From positions 62,001 to 126,000 of the forward strand of contig CALYLX010000091.1 of the NCBI GenBank assembly GCA_944990035.1: a stretch of 64,000 nucleotides of DNA, written 5' to 3'. Position 1 is the stretch's first letter; each line of letters begins with the position of its first letter. The stretch is from Clitopilus passeckerianus. Lineage: Eukaryota > Basidiomycota > Agaricomycetes > Agaricales > Entolomataceae. The notes below the pieces were generated by a model, which saw only the letters and a program-made list of their open reading frames with translations, did no database searches and was not told where the DNA came from. The position numbers and the translations under genes were made by a program. Shown here one piece after another: positions 11,601-21,124 of the stretch.

Positions 11601-13166
11601 GGCACAAGACTTGCATCAGCATCCTCTGACAAGACAGTGTGGCTCTGGGAAGGAAAGACAGGTGCACACATAGCCACTCTCAGTGGCCACTCATCCACTG
11701 TCAATGCTGTTGCATTCTCTCCCAATGGCACAAGACTTGCATCAGCATCATATGACAAAACAGTGCGGCTCTGGAAAAGAAGGACAGGTGGACATATAGC
11801 CACTCTCAGTGGCCATTCATCCTATGTTACAGCTGTTGCATTCTCTCCCGATGGCACAAGACTTGCATCGGCATCTGTAGACAAGACAGTGCGGCTCTGG
11901 GAAGGAAAGACAGGTGCACACATAGCCACTCTCAGTGGCCACTCATCCTGGGTCAATGCCATTGCATTCTCTCCCAATGGCACAAGACTTGCATCAGCAT
12001 CTGCTGACAGCACAGTGCGGCTCTGGGAAGGAAAGACAGGTGCACACATAGTCACTCTCAGTGGCCACTCATACAGTGTCAATGCTGTTGCATTCTCTCT
12101 GGATAGCACAAGACTTGCATCAGCATCCTATGACAAGGCAGTGTGGCTCTGGGAAGGAAAGACAGGTGCACACATAGCCACTCTCAGTGGCCACTCATCC
12201 ACTGTCAATGCTGTTGCATTCTCTCCCAATGGCACAAGACTTGCATCAGCATCTGCTGACAACACAGTCCGCTTCTGGGAAGGAAAGACAGGTGGGCATA
12301 TAGCCACTCTCAGTGGCCACTCATCCTATGTCAATGCTGTTGCATTCTCTCCCGATGGCACGAGACTTGCATCAGCATCCTCTGACAAGACAGTGCGGCT
12401 CTGGGAAGGAAACACAGGTGCACACATAGCCACTCTTAGTGGCCACTCATCCACTGTCAATGCTGTTGCATTCTCTCCCGATGGCACAAGACTTGCATCG
12501 GCATCTGTAGACAACACACTGTGGCTCTGGGAAGGAAAGACAGGTGCACACATAGCCACTCTCAGTGGCCACTCATCCCCTGTCACAGCCATCGCATTCT
12601 CTCCTGATGGCACAAGACTTGCATCAGCATCCTCTGACAAGACAGTGCGGCTCTGGGAACAGTGGGAAGGAAAGACAGGTGCACACATAGCCACTCCGAG
12701 TCTTAGTGGCCACTCATTTTATGTCAATACTGTCTCACTCTCTCCCGATGGCACAAGACTTGCATCGACACCCTATGGCAAGACAGTGAGGCTCTGGGGC
12801 CCAGGCCAACAACACAATTGTTGTACTGTTGCTTTTGACATCCAACTTACATCAATTCTTTCTGTCACATTCTTTCCTGACCATCCTCAATCACCTCCCA
12901 ATATGTTTTTCATCCAACCCGACATACCTGTTCATCCGTTGTGTGCTCTGATAGCCGTACAGCGAGTGCACCCCCCTTTATTCGGCCTCATTGTCATGAA
13001 ACTGTTACCCAACAATGAATGTATTACTGCTCCGATATGCTGGTTCCCTCCGCATCTGGAAGTCACCACTGTTTCGCTCGACCATACGGGCTCATTAATA
13101 GTGATTGGCTGTCACAATGGAAATGTCCTTCTTCTTGATATATCTTCAGTCTCTTTTCCCTTCTGA
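8660..13166 (+). CDS. NACHT-WD40 NLR-like receptor, copy 2 (complete)
   Basis: Complete paralogue of the receptor at the window start. Exons: 8660-8984, 9024 (or 9027)-9478, 9526-11127 and 11193-13166, giving about 1450 residues. Residues 1-230 are Ser/Pro-rich and look disordered, with a basic patch 'RREKRRLS'. A short beta-strand-like segment 'INSSAQANLTITNSHLH' (about 236-252) precedes NACHT. Walker A GIAGIGKST sits near residue 318, Walker B 'ILVVIDALDEC' near 421, and 'AARPEWHLR' follows. Eleven WD40 units span about residues 871-1330, then a conserved tail ending 'DISSVSFPF'. The ATG at 8660 is the first in frame. By family, it should act in the cytoplasm as a ligand-gated oligomerising NTPase. 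No HET, TIR, Goodbye or patatin effector domain is recognised at the N-terminus. Confidence 0.93.
9018..9026 (+). other. Tandem NAGNAG splice acceptor in NLR copy 2
   Basis: Intron 1 starts at 8985 (GTACGT) and ends in 'aagcag', two AG acceptors three bases apart at 9023 and 9026. Both keep frame and differ by one residue (Ala-Val versus Val). The resulting intron is only 39 or 42 nt. Confidence 0.6.
11421..12800 (+). repeat. WD40 array of eleven 126-bp units
   Basis: Eleven direct repeats of the same 42-residue unit as in copy 1. Variable residues fall at the same unit positions: 8-9 (SL, ST, SY, SW, YS, SP, FY), 11 (K, N, T), 27 (S, V, Y, A) and 29 (K, N, S). Unit 4 follows a diverged linker 'KRRTGGHI'. 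Near 12655-12710 an 'EQW' insertion and 'ATPSLSG' lengthen the junction between the last two units. The final unit is the most diverged ('LASTPYGKTVRLWG'), as expected at an array edge that escapes homogenisation. Confidence 0.95.
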
Positions 13167-14460
13167 ATTCTATTAATTCCTACCCAACTCTCATTCAGCA
13201 TATGTATCTATAATGTTCCTCTATATAAATATGCTCAAGTTGTTGGCGCCTTGGATCCGTGAACTGGCGCCCCGTTCGCTCCATCCCCCTCATCGTCTCA
13301 TCTCGCGGGCACATGGAGTACGGATGCACACAATCGGCGGAGAACGTTCGGACATGAGGCTCTACAGGGCGGGCGTAGTGCCACAGTAATCTCTGCGTAT
13401 GGACACCGTCTTATCCTACATGAATTAGCTATGCGTGTTTCCCATCGAGTTACGTACAATTCAATGAACTGTATTCACTAGGAGACTGCGACTGTTTAAA
13501 GACCGAGGAATACCATGCAGAGGAAGCAAGATCGATCGAAGACCCAGAATTCTTGATTGTCTCTGAAGACGGGTCGAGCTGCCGAGTTCTCAGGATCGGT
13601 GGTCATCTCACCTGAAAAAATATACCATCAGACTGTATGAGGAGGCCTATAGAAAAATAACTTACATAGATTTACTAAACCATAGGTTCGTTGCCGTCAT
13701 GTCCTGTTGATGGTAAGAAGTTGGCCGAACCGCGGCGATGAGATATAAAAGGCATCAAGGACGCAAACATAGTAGATCAAGCTTGAGAGCGTAGGCAGAG
13801 GAGCACATACAGTGGTGAGGTCAGTACTAGTCCAGCAAACCGACGACCATCTGTTGGTGACAACGGCGTCCCAACTCGTCCACTTCCTCGGGCAAAGTCA
13901 TGCTACGAGGTATCCTTCCCTGGTAAAGTGGCCTAGACGTCCTCCAAAATCGCGAACATCCCCAATTGAGGCGCCAGCGAATACAGCAAGCCAAACCACG
14001 GGATGAATTCTGCGTCAGTAAGGACACGGTACATCCACGGGCGTAGTCCTTCCGCTACATCTGATGTTAGAAGGGGAGGAGGTACTTTCCAATGCAGAAG
14101 ATAAGAGCGGTCTGCACCGGTGGCGCCCCGTACTGCCGCGCCGAGGTTGATGAAGGGTTTTGCTCGTCATGCCGAGGGCGTAGTCCTTCAGCTACATCTA
14201 GTGTTCGAGGGGGAGGAGTTGCATTAAATGCAGAAATAGAGCAGTCTGCAAGCAGAAGGTCAGGATCCTGGGCCAAGTAGTGAGATCACGAAGAATTGGT
14301 AACCCACCTAATATTTGCTACTCGTCATTAAGTTGTTATAACCGCAACGCCATTGCTGTCATCCTTCTGTGAAGGATCCCATCTCAGGATACATGGAGCT
14401 GAGATATAATCAGAAATGAACGTACACATACGACAGCCGAACTAGCAGATAATCTGAGTC
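13167..14460. other. Intergenic tract shared with the downstream side of NLR copy 1
   Basis: Counterpart of 3361-4880; see there for alignable blocks. No intact gene is seen. Short frames on both strands have no motif and do not coincide between the copies. Confidence 0.6.
14039..14245. repeat. Internal tandem duplication of about 130 bp
   Basis: The stretch beginning 'ggcgtagtccttccgctac' at about 14040 recurs from about 14169 as 'ggcgtagtccttcagctac'. Each is followed by a 'catctgatgtt' or 'catctagtgtt' block, a 'ggggaggag' block, a 'aatgcagaa' block and 'gcagtctgca' or 'gcggtctgca'. Unit 1 has one copy near 4570-4650. Confidence 0.65.
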
Positions 14461-14810
14461 TTTAGATTGGAAGGGTGTGTGCGACGTGAATAGCGGAAAC
14501 ACAAACAAACAGCTCTCTTGCAGCACTCTCAACTCCCTTCGTGATGAGGTTGGCTGCTCCTCACTCCGCGCGAAAACTTGAGGCAACTTGGTGGGCATGC
14601 CCGAATGGACCTCGGGACTGGGGAGAGGGTTATATCGAGGGATCCGGAGGCGTAAAACTGAGAGCGGGTTTTGGACGTGATAGGTAGATGTGGAAGCTTG
14701 AAGAATGACCTGCCAGTAAACAGAAAGCGAAGAAGAGTACAAACTAGCACATAAGCCGCAGTGAAGCCCATGGCAGAAATAGAGGTGATTTGTTCCTCAC
14801 CCCGACGTCA
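14460..14810. repeat. R repeat, copy C
   Basis: Third R copy, next to the intact desaturase. It shares 'gtgtgtgcgacgtga', a 'ttggctgctcctca' block, 'cgcgaaaacttgag', 'cttggtgggcatgcc' and a 'cctcaccccgacgtcatcaaa' block with copy A. A minus-strand frame runs across its right part (14744-14992); the homologous part of copy A reads only partly similarly ('LDDVG' against 'FDDVG'), so coding status is unclear. Confidence 0.6.
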
Positions 14811-15098
14811 TCAAACCAAGTCGCCTCAGCCTGGATGACGTCTTTCAATCTCGCCCGGGAAATCCATTTCCCTTTCTGTCTGTAGACATGTACGACCATT
14901 GACCGAACTTTTACACCGAATGGAATTGATGTTTGTCTGACGTCTGCAAAATTGAATGACTTCAAAGCTTCAATATCCAATGTCCGTATCATTTTCTTCT
15001 TCTATACGTTCTAGCTGGGTATATAGGTGCAATAAATACTCTGTACTGTTCGCCAAGGCAATAAGCACCAAGTACGTATGTCAAACAAGATACATACT

Positions 15099-16517
15099 CT
15101 AGTCACTCTTGTCCGACTCAATCGCCTCATCCAACCCCTTATCCAACATCGCCTTCGCCTCCTTGCTCAACCTCTTCGCGCGCGCAAAGATCCCAACCTC
15201 CTTATCCCGAATAAAATTAACAATAACCATAGGCCACGACGGGTGCGAGGGTATATTATCGTAGAATTCCGGTGCCATTGCTCGAAGGGCAGGCAAGCGA
15301 GTCCAGGGGATGGACGGGAAGTCATGATGTTCGTTATGGTATCCAACCTGTTCGCAGTCGTCAGCATAAACTCAAAACAAGGTACAGAATGAAGCTTACG
15401 TTGTAAGCAAGAACGTTCAGTGGGCCGTAGTAACTGTAGGTTTCCTGCTCCAGACCATCCCAGAGGTAATGCTCAGCAATAAAGTGGCCAGCACATGGAT
15501 GCAAGCTTCCAGCGAAGAAGCTGCTAGCAATGAGGTAAATAAGAGGCTTGACACCAAATGTCTTGACAAGGATGTAGTCAAAGACGAGCTGCGCCGCGAT
15601 GTTGAGGCCGTGCCACTTGGTCAGGCGCTGGGCGCGGACGAACGTGGGCCGGAGTGCGTAGAAGAGGATCTGGAAGGTCCTAAGGGGTCGGCGTACGTGT
15701 CAGCGGAAGGCTAGCACGGCCTAGAATGAACTCACGCAAAGAATACCTTGCCGAGAACGTTGTTCAGGCAGAGGAGCTCCAGTCTCGTCGGAAGGTCCGT
15801 ATCAATGCCGTCTTGGCCCATGAACTTGTGATGTTCAATATGATAGCCCTATATGAACCTAGTGAGTATACCAGTGGTCCGGAGGAAAGGCTGGGAGGCG
15901 TTACCTTGAAAGCTGCGGAATACGGAATTCCAATAGGCAAGTTTGCAAAGATAGCCAGAAGCTTGTTGGGTGCAACGCCCTTGAACGCAAGGTTATGTGT
16001 AATTTCGTGTATCGCGAGGAACAAGTTATGGTTCGCCGTGCCTCCAATAGCATACGCGCAAAGCAGGAAGAGAGGGGATAGAGGTGATGTATGGCGAAGG
16101 TATATCGCCAGGCTGATTTGCAGACTGACAACACCAAGCACGACGTATTTCGTCAGTGGCTCATGGCCCATGAGTTTTGTCACCTTTAGAAGAAGAAAGA
16201 AAGGGCCTTGGTTAATATTTGGTGGACAGCAAATGTAGAATTGCCAGCACTCTTACCTCTGGGTGAGCTTTCATCAAAGCCATCCTCCTCGACCGGTGAG
16301 GTTCCTCCGTCATGAGCCACAAGAAGTCTTGTGGATCCTGTGGAGGTGCTGGGTATACGCTGGCATCCTTGTCGCCGTTAGGTAGAAACGTTCGTCGAGG
16401 TGAACGATGATCCTTTTCAGGTAGACTTTCAGCCCCTCCGTGAAGACTCCAATCTGTACAAAAATTCTTCAGAGAATGCGCCGTCGCCTGGGTATGTTAG
16501 TACTCACCGACAGTCAT
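15099..16517 (-). CDS. Sphingolipid delta-4 desaturase (dihydroceramide desaturase)
   Basis: Membrane di-iron desaturase that inserts the delta-4 double bond into dihydroceramide in the ER. Six exons: 16508-16517, 16257-16453, 15905-16183, 15736-15848, 15400-15679 and 15099-15347, coding 375 residues. All junctions keep frame. The three histidine boxes are present: HEITHN at residues 128-133, HIEHH at 165-169 (followed by 'KFMGQDGIDTDLPT', typical of DES enzymes) and 'HNEHHDFPSIPW' from 297. The N-terminal 'FLWLMTEEPHRSRR' matches the family's lipid-desaturase N-terminal segment. Hydrophobic stretches near 82-125, 148-160 and 222-255 fit membrane segments. The first exon has only ten bases, coding Met-Thr-Val. 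This is the intact member of the duplicated unit; a fragment of its sister lies at 6030-6195. Confidence 0.93.
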
Positions 16518-16791
16518 GGGCGATAATAGGGAGTGGAGAAAGAAGGAGAGGAATGCCAGCCGACGCGACTAAGTAGGACAAATGGTGATCTGGGCATTTT
16601 CTGGAGTGATCCTTTACGTAACGCGACGTGAAAGTTCGTGCAAGCTTTGGGTTTGCTGCATCAAAACTTTGTCGCAGTTCATGCTGCCGTCTGGCTGCCA
16701 TGCTCACGAAATAACGATTGGACACCTTCTTGTCCATCTGGACTCCCATCATCGTTGCTGCAACTCAACCTCTCAGTTGAAAGGGTTCGAA

Positions 16792-17260
16792 CTACATGCG
16801 AATAATTTGAATAGACCAAGAAACTTTAACTAGTTCCCACTCTAATTTCAACCACTTCCGGAAGTTGTTCGCCTGCGAACCCGGGAGAAGGATTTCGGCT
16901 GGAAACTCAAACGGATGGGGGTGTCTTTGTGCCCCCGCGATACAGCCATTCTCCTCATCGTCAGGGCCCGCTCCGCGGTTGGCATGAGTCAGCCTACGCG
17001 ACTTCCAGTCTGTACCCCATCTTGAATACCAAGAGATGGCGTTCTTTCTCAGCTCCTTTACGTTGCGCGCGATATTCAAATGCCATCTCTCCGTATGTTC
17101 CAAAGTCTTAGGGTGCATTTAAATTGTCTTGGCCTTACTGCCGTCCATCAGGTTGACACTGAAGGTAACATGGACGGGTGCGTCCTTAACATGACTCTTT
17201 TGTTTATGTACCGAGTACAAGCACCCCCTAACAACCTTCATGGCCTTTGTAGCCATTGAT
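16792..17260 (-). pseudogene. Decayed copy of the unknown gene at 19800-20357
   Basis: Reads on the minus strand as 'HVKDAPVHVTFSVNL', then a TAA, then 'RWHLNIARNVKELRK' and 'DWKSRRLTHANR'. The corresponding parts of the 20-kb copy are 'HFEDAPYHITFCIEL', 'RFHHSIAKNEHDLDE' and 'DWESTRLWRAPR'. The in-frame stop at about 17119 and loss of an open frame upstream argue that this copy is dead, although an intron across the stop cannot be fully excluded. It is divergent from the kinase pseudogene at 17448. Confidence 0.6.
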
Positions 17261-17447
17261 TAATGCGCCCACACGAACAACAGCACTGATCTTGTACAAG
17301 TCGATGGATCCACAAACCCGACTCAAGGACAATGGTGTCTCTACATCGACTCGAGCATAGGAACATCTATAAGAATGAAGATAGAGAGCGGCGGTCAATC
17401 CTACGACGCTCACCCCAACCTTGACTAGAACTCTCCGACTTGAAAGC

Positions 17448-19255
17448 ATGGATTCTGACATCATTCTTCCTATCCTCGACCCCGACACCGAAGACACTCG
17501 CGACCTCAAGGACGACTCCCAATTCCAGGACTCTAGGAGACGGCGGATCTGGAGCCTTTCATTATTCCTCTCTGACGACTCCACTACACCTCTGGGAGAG
17601 ATGGATGCAGCTTCCGAGGAGGACTACGAGGAACTCTGGCACCCCGACCTGGAGCGCGTTCCCGTCAACCCCTACAAGTCTATTCCTGTCCGAGAAGACG
17701 ACAAGCTAGAGTATGCAGGGACCGGGCCCCTTCCCCTGGAGGATGGAAAACGCATTAGGTTTTACGAAGAACGACACTTTATGCCAAAAGAAAACGACTA
17801 CTTCATGCCGATAAATATCGGGAAGACCTTTCTGGGCGGTCCCAAGATTAATGGTGAATACGAGATTGGCAGGAAACTTGGATATGGGGGATTCGGAAGT
17901 GTCTGGTTTGCTCTTTGGACTAGGTATGCATGCAAGATCTAAAATTAGTTGTCAGTGGGATTGCTAATTTAGCCTTCAGCCCGGGCGGGAGGAAACAGAG
18001 ATACTTGGTTCTAAGGGTGTTGACGAAGGAGGCTTCAAAGCTCATTGAGCGGCGAGAAAATCACGAATACGAAGTTTTCGAAGACATAACGATTGCAACT
18101 TCTTCGAGGCAGGCGCACCATCCGGGATATAAACACTGTATGACCCTTGTGGACTCGTTTCAACACTTCTCTCGACTTCCGGAGACGTTTGGTGCCTTTC
18201 GTTTCCTTGTCACGGAACTTGCCGGCAGAATCTTCTTGACCTCAGATTGTCACAACCGAAGGGATTCTCCAGCGCAGCAATCACCAAACGAATTATCAAG
18301 CAGCTTCTCTATGCTCTGGACTATATGCATCACGAGAAGGGTTTGATTCACGGAGGTAAACCGCCATTCAATTTGCATCATGTCGAGCTTATTTCCAAGT
18401 CACCTCTTCCAGATTTAAAGCCGGATAATCTTCTCGTTTCTGTGAAAACGTCAAAGGAGGCCCTTGCAAGCTTGTTGAGGATAACCCTCCAGCCTGCTAT
18501 CCACCGCAGTCTGCACCACAACTCTCTGAAAATCTGATCGTGACCGTCAAGTCCCAGCCACTCCCCAATCTTGGGTTACGTGAAGATTTGGCAAATATCA
18601 GAATCAAACTCAATGACTATGGTAAAGGTGAGCGCGATATTTGCCCACGAATCGGAAACAGTTGTTGACGATGGCCTGCCTAGCTATCTCACCCGAAAAA
18701 ATTACTGAAAGGAGTAGCTTTCAAATCCCGTGGTTCATGGCACCAAAGTCGTTCTGGGCCACAAGTTGACCACTGGCATGGACATTTGGTCACTCGGATG
18801 CATTGTAAGTCCCCTCCGCCTCATGGATCCGGACGTGAGTGATTTGAGACTGGATTATATAGATGTTCGAATTCTTAACGGGTGAAGGGCTGTTCGATTT
18901 GTGGGAAACCAAAACCCAGGATGTGATGGATTCCCTGCTAGCCTCCATTATTGAGCAAGCAGGGCCATTCCCGTCTGGCATCGCACGATGTGTTTTGATG
19001 GCGAAGGTAGGAAAGTTCAATCTAACGCGAGTGGTAGACCTTAAAATCATTGAATCCCTAGGCGAGCTCCAGCGTGTGCATCGCTATGAGCCACAGGCTG
19101 TCGAAGAGCGTTTGGAGCTCTCATGCACATTGCCCTACAACGATATTGAAACCGTTGCGACGTTCATTTGTCAGTGCCTGACAATTGATCCAGAAAAACG
19201 CCCGTCAGCGCGCGAGCTACTCGAGGACGAATGGCTTGCTGGTGTCGCCATATGA
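17448..19255 (+). pseudogene. SRPK-like protein kinase pseudogene, copy 1
   Basis: Derived from a serine/threonine kinase of the SRPK type seen in multicopy in mushrooms. ATG at 17448; acidic N-terminus, then 'FYEERHFMPKENDYFMPI', glycine loop 'LGYGGFGSVW' (about 17877-17910), 'HHPGYKHCMTLVDSF', catalytic loop 'HGDLKPDNLL' and 'KLNDYG', and C-lobe end 'LTIDPEKRPSARELLED'. Introns at about 17923-17980 and 18355-18410 and in the C-lobe are still recognisable. Single-base losses shift the frame near 18222-18228, 18463-18470 and 18743-18748, so no full kinase can be made. The usual VAIK lysine appears as Arg ('YLVLRVLTKE'), HRD is HGD and DFG is DYG. It pairs with the divergent unknown gene to its left. 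Confidence 0.85.
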
Positions 19256-19520
19256 GCCTGCCACCCATCCCTTCTGTGAATTTAGCTGCGTCTTTGAAGT
19301 GTATTTCGATAGTATAATCAACGCATATTGACGAGAGTGACGCCCTACATTTGAAGCTCCTTCAACGCATGAGAGAACCCAACATCTGGACATGTAAGGG
19401 ACATATAGCTGCATGGAAGAGCAAACCTTCACGTTTGATGGTTAGCCGTTGAGACTTGCCTTGAGTGGGCGAGGGCCCATGGGTCAGTGCCTCACTGACA
19501 TTGTCGGAGTTTCTATGGCA

Positions 19521-19553
19521 TACACCACCACCTACACCACCACCACCACCACG
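19521..19553. repeat. CCA/CAC microsatellite
   Basis: A short run of CAC/CCA triplets interrupted once by 'cctaca', in the spacer between the first kinase pseudogene and the next minus-strand gene. No coding frame is involved. The rest of 19256-19799 shows no feature. Confidence 0.8.
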
Positions 19554-19799
19554 GTGGCCAATTCAGGATCTGTCTCAATGAAATAGCCTACTGTGGAGGT
19601 ATGCACTACTTGCTACGTCTTCCGTTTTGAGAATTTTCAAGACTAAACTCAGGCTAAGATCTGAATCAAACCACCTGGAAATTTGTTGCCGAGTTCGCTG
19701 ATGTACTTGTACTGGATGGCCGCGTAATCTCAAGGAGGCTGGTTGAGGCAGAAGATTACAGGCATCTTGGCCTCTGGGGTCTCCTGGTGCATATGACCT

Positions 19800-20357
19800 T
19801 CACATCGTTGGCATTGGTTCGCGTGTGTACAGGTCATATGCCGTCAAATTGAATGCATTATTATGTGATTCGCTCTGATATTTACAGGTAGCGTCCGAGG
19901 GAGGCTTCGAAGCCTCTGGGGACTCCGAAATCTCCTCTAATGTTTTACTACCAATAATTGCATAAACTGCGGGGGAGAAAAACGTGGTTTTGAAGTTCGG
20001 AACGGCCAAGGACATCTGACTTCTCTTTGTTGTCTTCAAGTTCATGCTCGCCATTGCAACCGCCAGAGAGGAATAACATCCCACTTGTTCCCGTGGTGCG
20101 CGCCATAGCCTCGTAGACTCCCAATCTATCGACTGTCCTGTATGCCAGTTACGCGCTTTTTCGTCGAGGTCATGTTCATTCTTTGCAATGCTGTGATGGA
20201 ATCTGTTTGATAGGTATTTGTCTTTCACCAGGGTCGTGGCCTCTTCTCCCTTGTCTAGCTCGATACAGAAAGTAATGTGATAGGGCGCATCCTCGAAATG
20301 GCCCCCAATATGTCCCCCAGAACTACGAAAACCAGCGATGAGCGACTCAAACAACAC
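19800..20357 (-). CDS. Unknown protein, divergent partner of the SRPK-like kinase
   Basis: An open frame of about 185 codons ending in TAA/TGA at 19800-19802. The left-hand codon at 20357 is GTG, so the true start probably lies in an upstream exon; 'RFAKQVTKIVV' at about 20385-20420 is a candidate but the join is unresolved. Visible traits are 'GGHIGGHFEDAPYHITFCI', a charged middle rich in Lys, Asp and Glu, and 'DWESTRLWRAPRE'. There is no signal peptide or membrane segment. I do not recognise the family. The sister copy at 16792-17260 is decayed, and both stand head-to-head with a kinase, so the pair was duplicated as one block. Confidence 0.55.
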   Translation of the reverse strand: MLFESLIAGFRSSGGHIGGHFEDAPYHITFCIELDKGEEATTLVKDKYLSNRFHHSIAKNEHDLDEKARNWHTGQSIDWESTRLWRAPREQVGCYSSLAVAMASMNLKTTKRSQMSLAVPNFKTTFFSPAVYAIIGSKTLEEISESPEASKPPSDATCKYQSESHNNAFNLTAYDLYTREPMPTM

Positions 20358-21124
20358 CCTTGCGGCTTAAACACATACCGGACGACAATCTTTGTGACCT
20401 GCTTAGCGAAACGTTTTTTTCTTTCAGAAGGCCTTCAGTTCATGTGCGATAAATAGCCTTATATGCCGATCAACTGGTCTTGAATAAACCTTGTGCAGAA
20501 AGACGACATTTTCCAAAAGAGCTCTCGAGCGACACAGCGGCGAAGGCTGGGAGGAGAAGCGAAAACGACCGACATTCTTCGAAATAGAGCGCTTATTATC
20601 TGTGATTGTGAGGACTGAAGATGGGAGAGGCGAGTACTGTTAACTTGCCAGTGCAGGATCACAGCGCTCCTTTTATAGCTGGCTTACAAGGAAGTTCGAA
20701 CACATCGAGCGGCCTTAAAGCATTCCAAAATGATAGTCCCTTTAGTCCATTGTTTCTGTTTTCCGGGCCCACAGATATGACAGGACATACTATGCCTTGT
20801 ACTCGTCTGGATGGTTTATCACTTTCTCCTTCAACGTGAATATATATTAACCTCGACCCTACCCTGCACAATTGTGCCGACCTTGTTTTCACCAAGCTGG
20901 ACCCACACCACTACGCAGAAACAATAGCCCGCAACGACAACTTCAACCTTTGCGAAAGGAACAAATGCTCGAGTTATTGTACCTGTGTGATTGGGCCCAC
21001 AAAACCCTACACGACAAGTCGTCAAAGAACAATGGCTGTTAGAATTGCTGTGAAGCTGTGTTCCACAAGAGTAATACTTATTAGAGAGGCGGGAATGGTC
21101 AAATGGTAACAGTACCCCTCCAGA

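Noticed and set aside
11421..12800. Regular direct repeats resembling a CRISPR or satellite array
   Set aside because: The period is exactly 126 bp (42 codons), the frame is kept and the units are WD40. The organism is a fungus.
14744..14992. Minus-strand frame starting 'MIRTLDIEALKSFNF' as a gene
   Set aside because: It overlaps R copy C and is only weakly preserved in R copy A. There is no motif and no clear stop or splice context.
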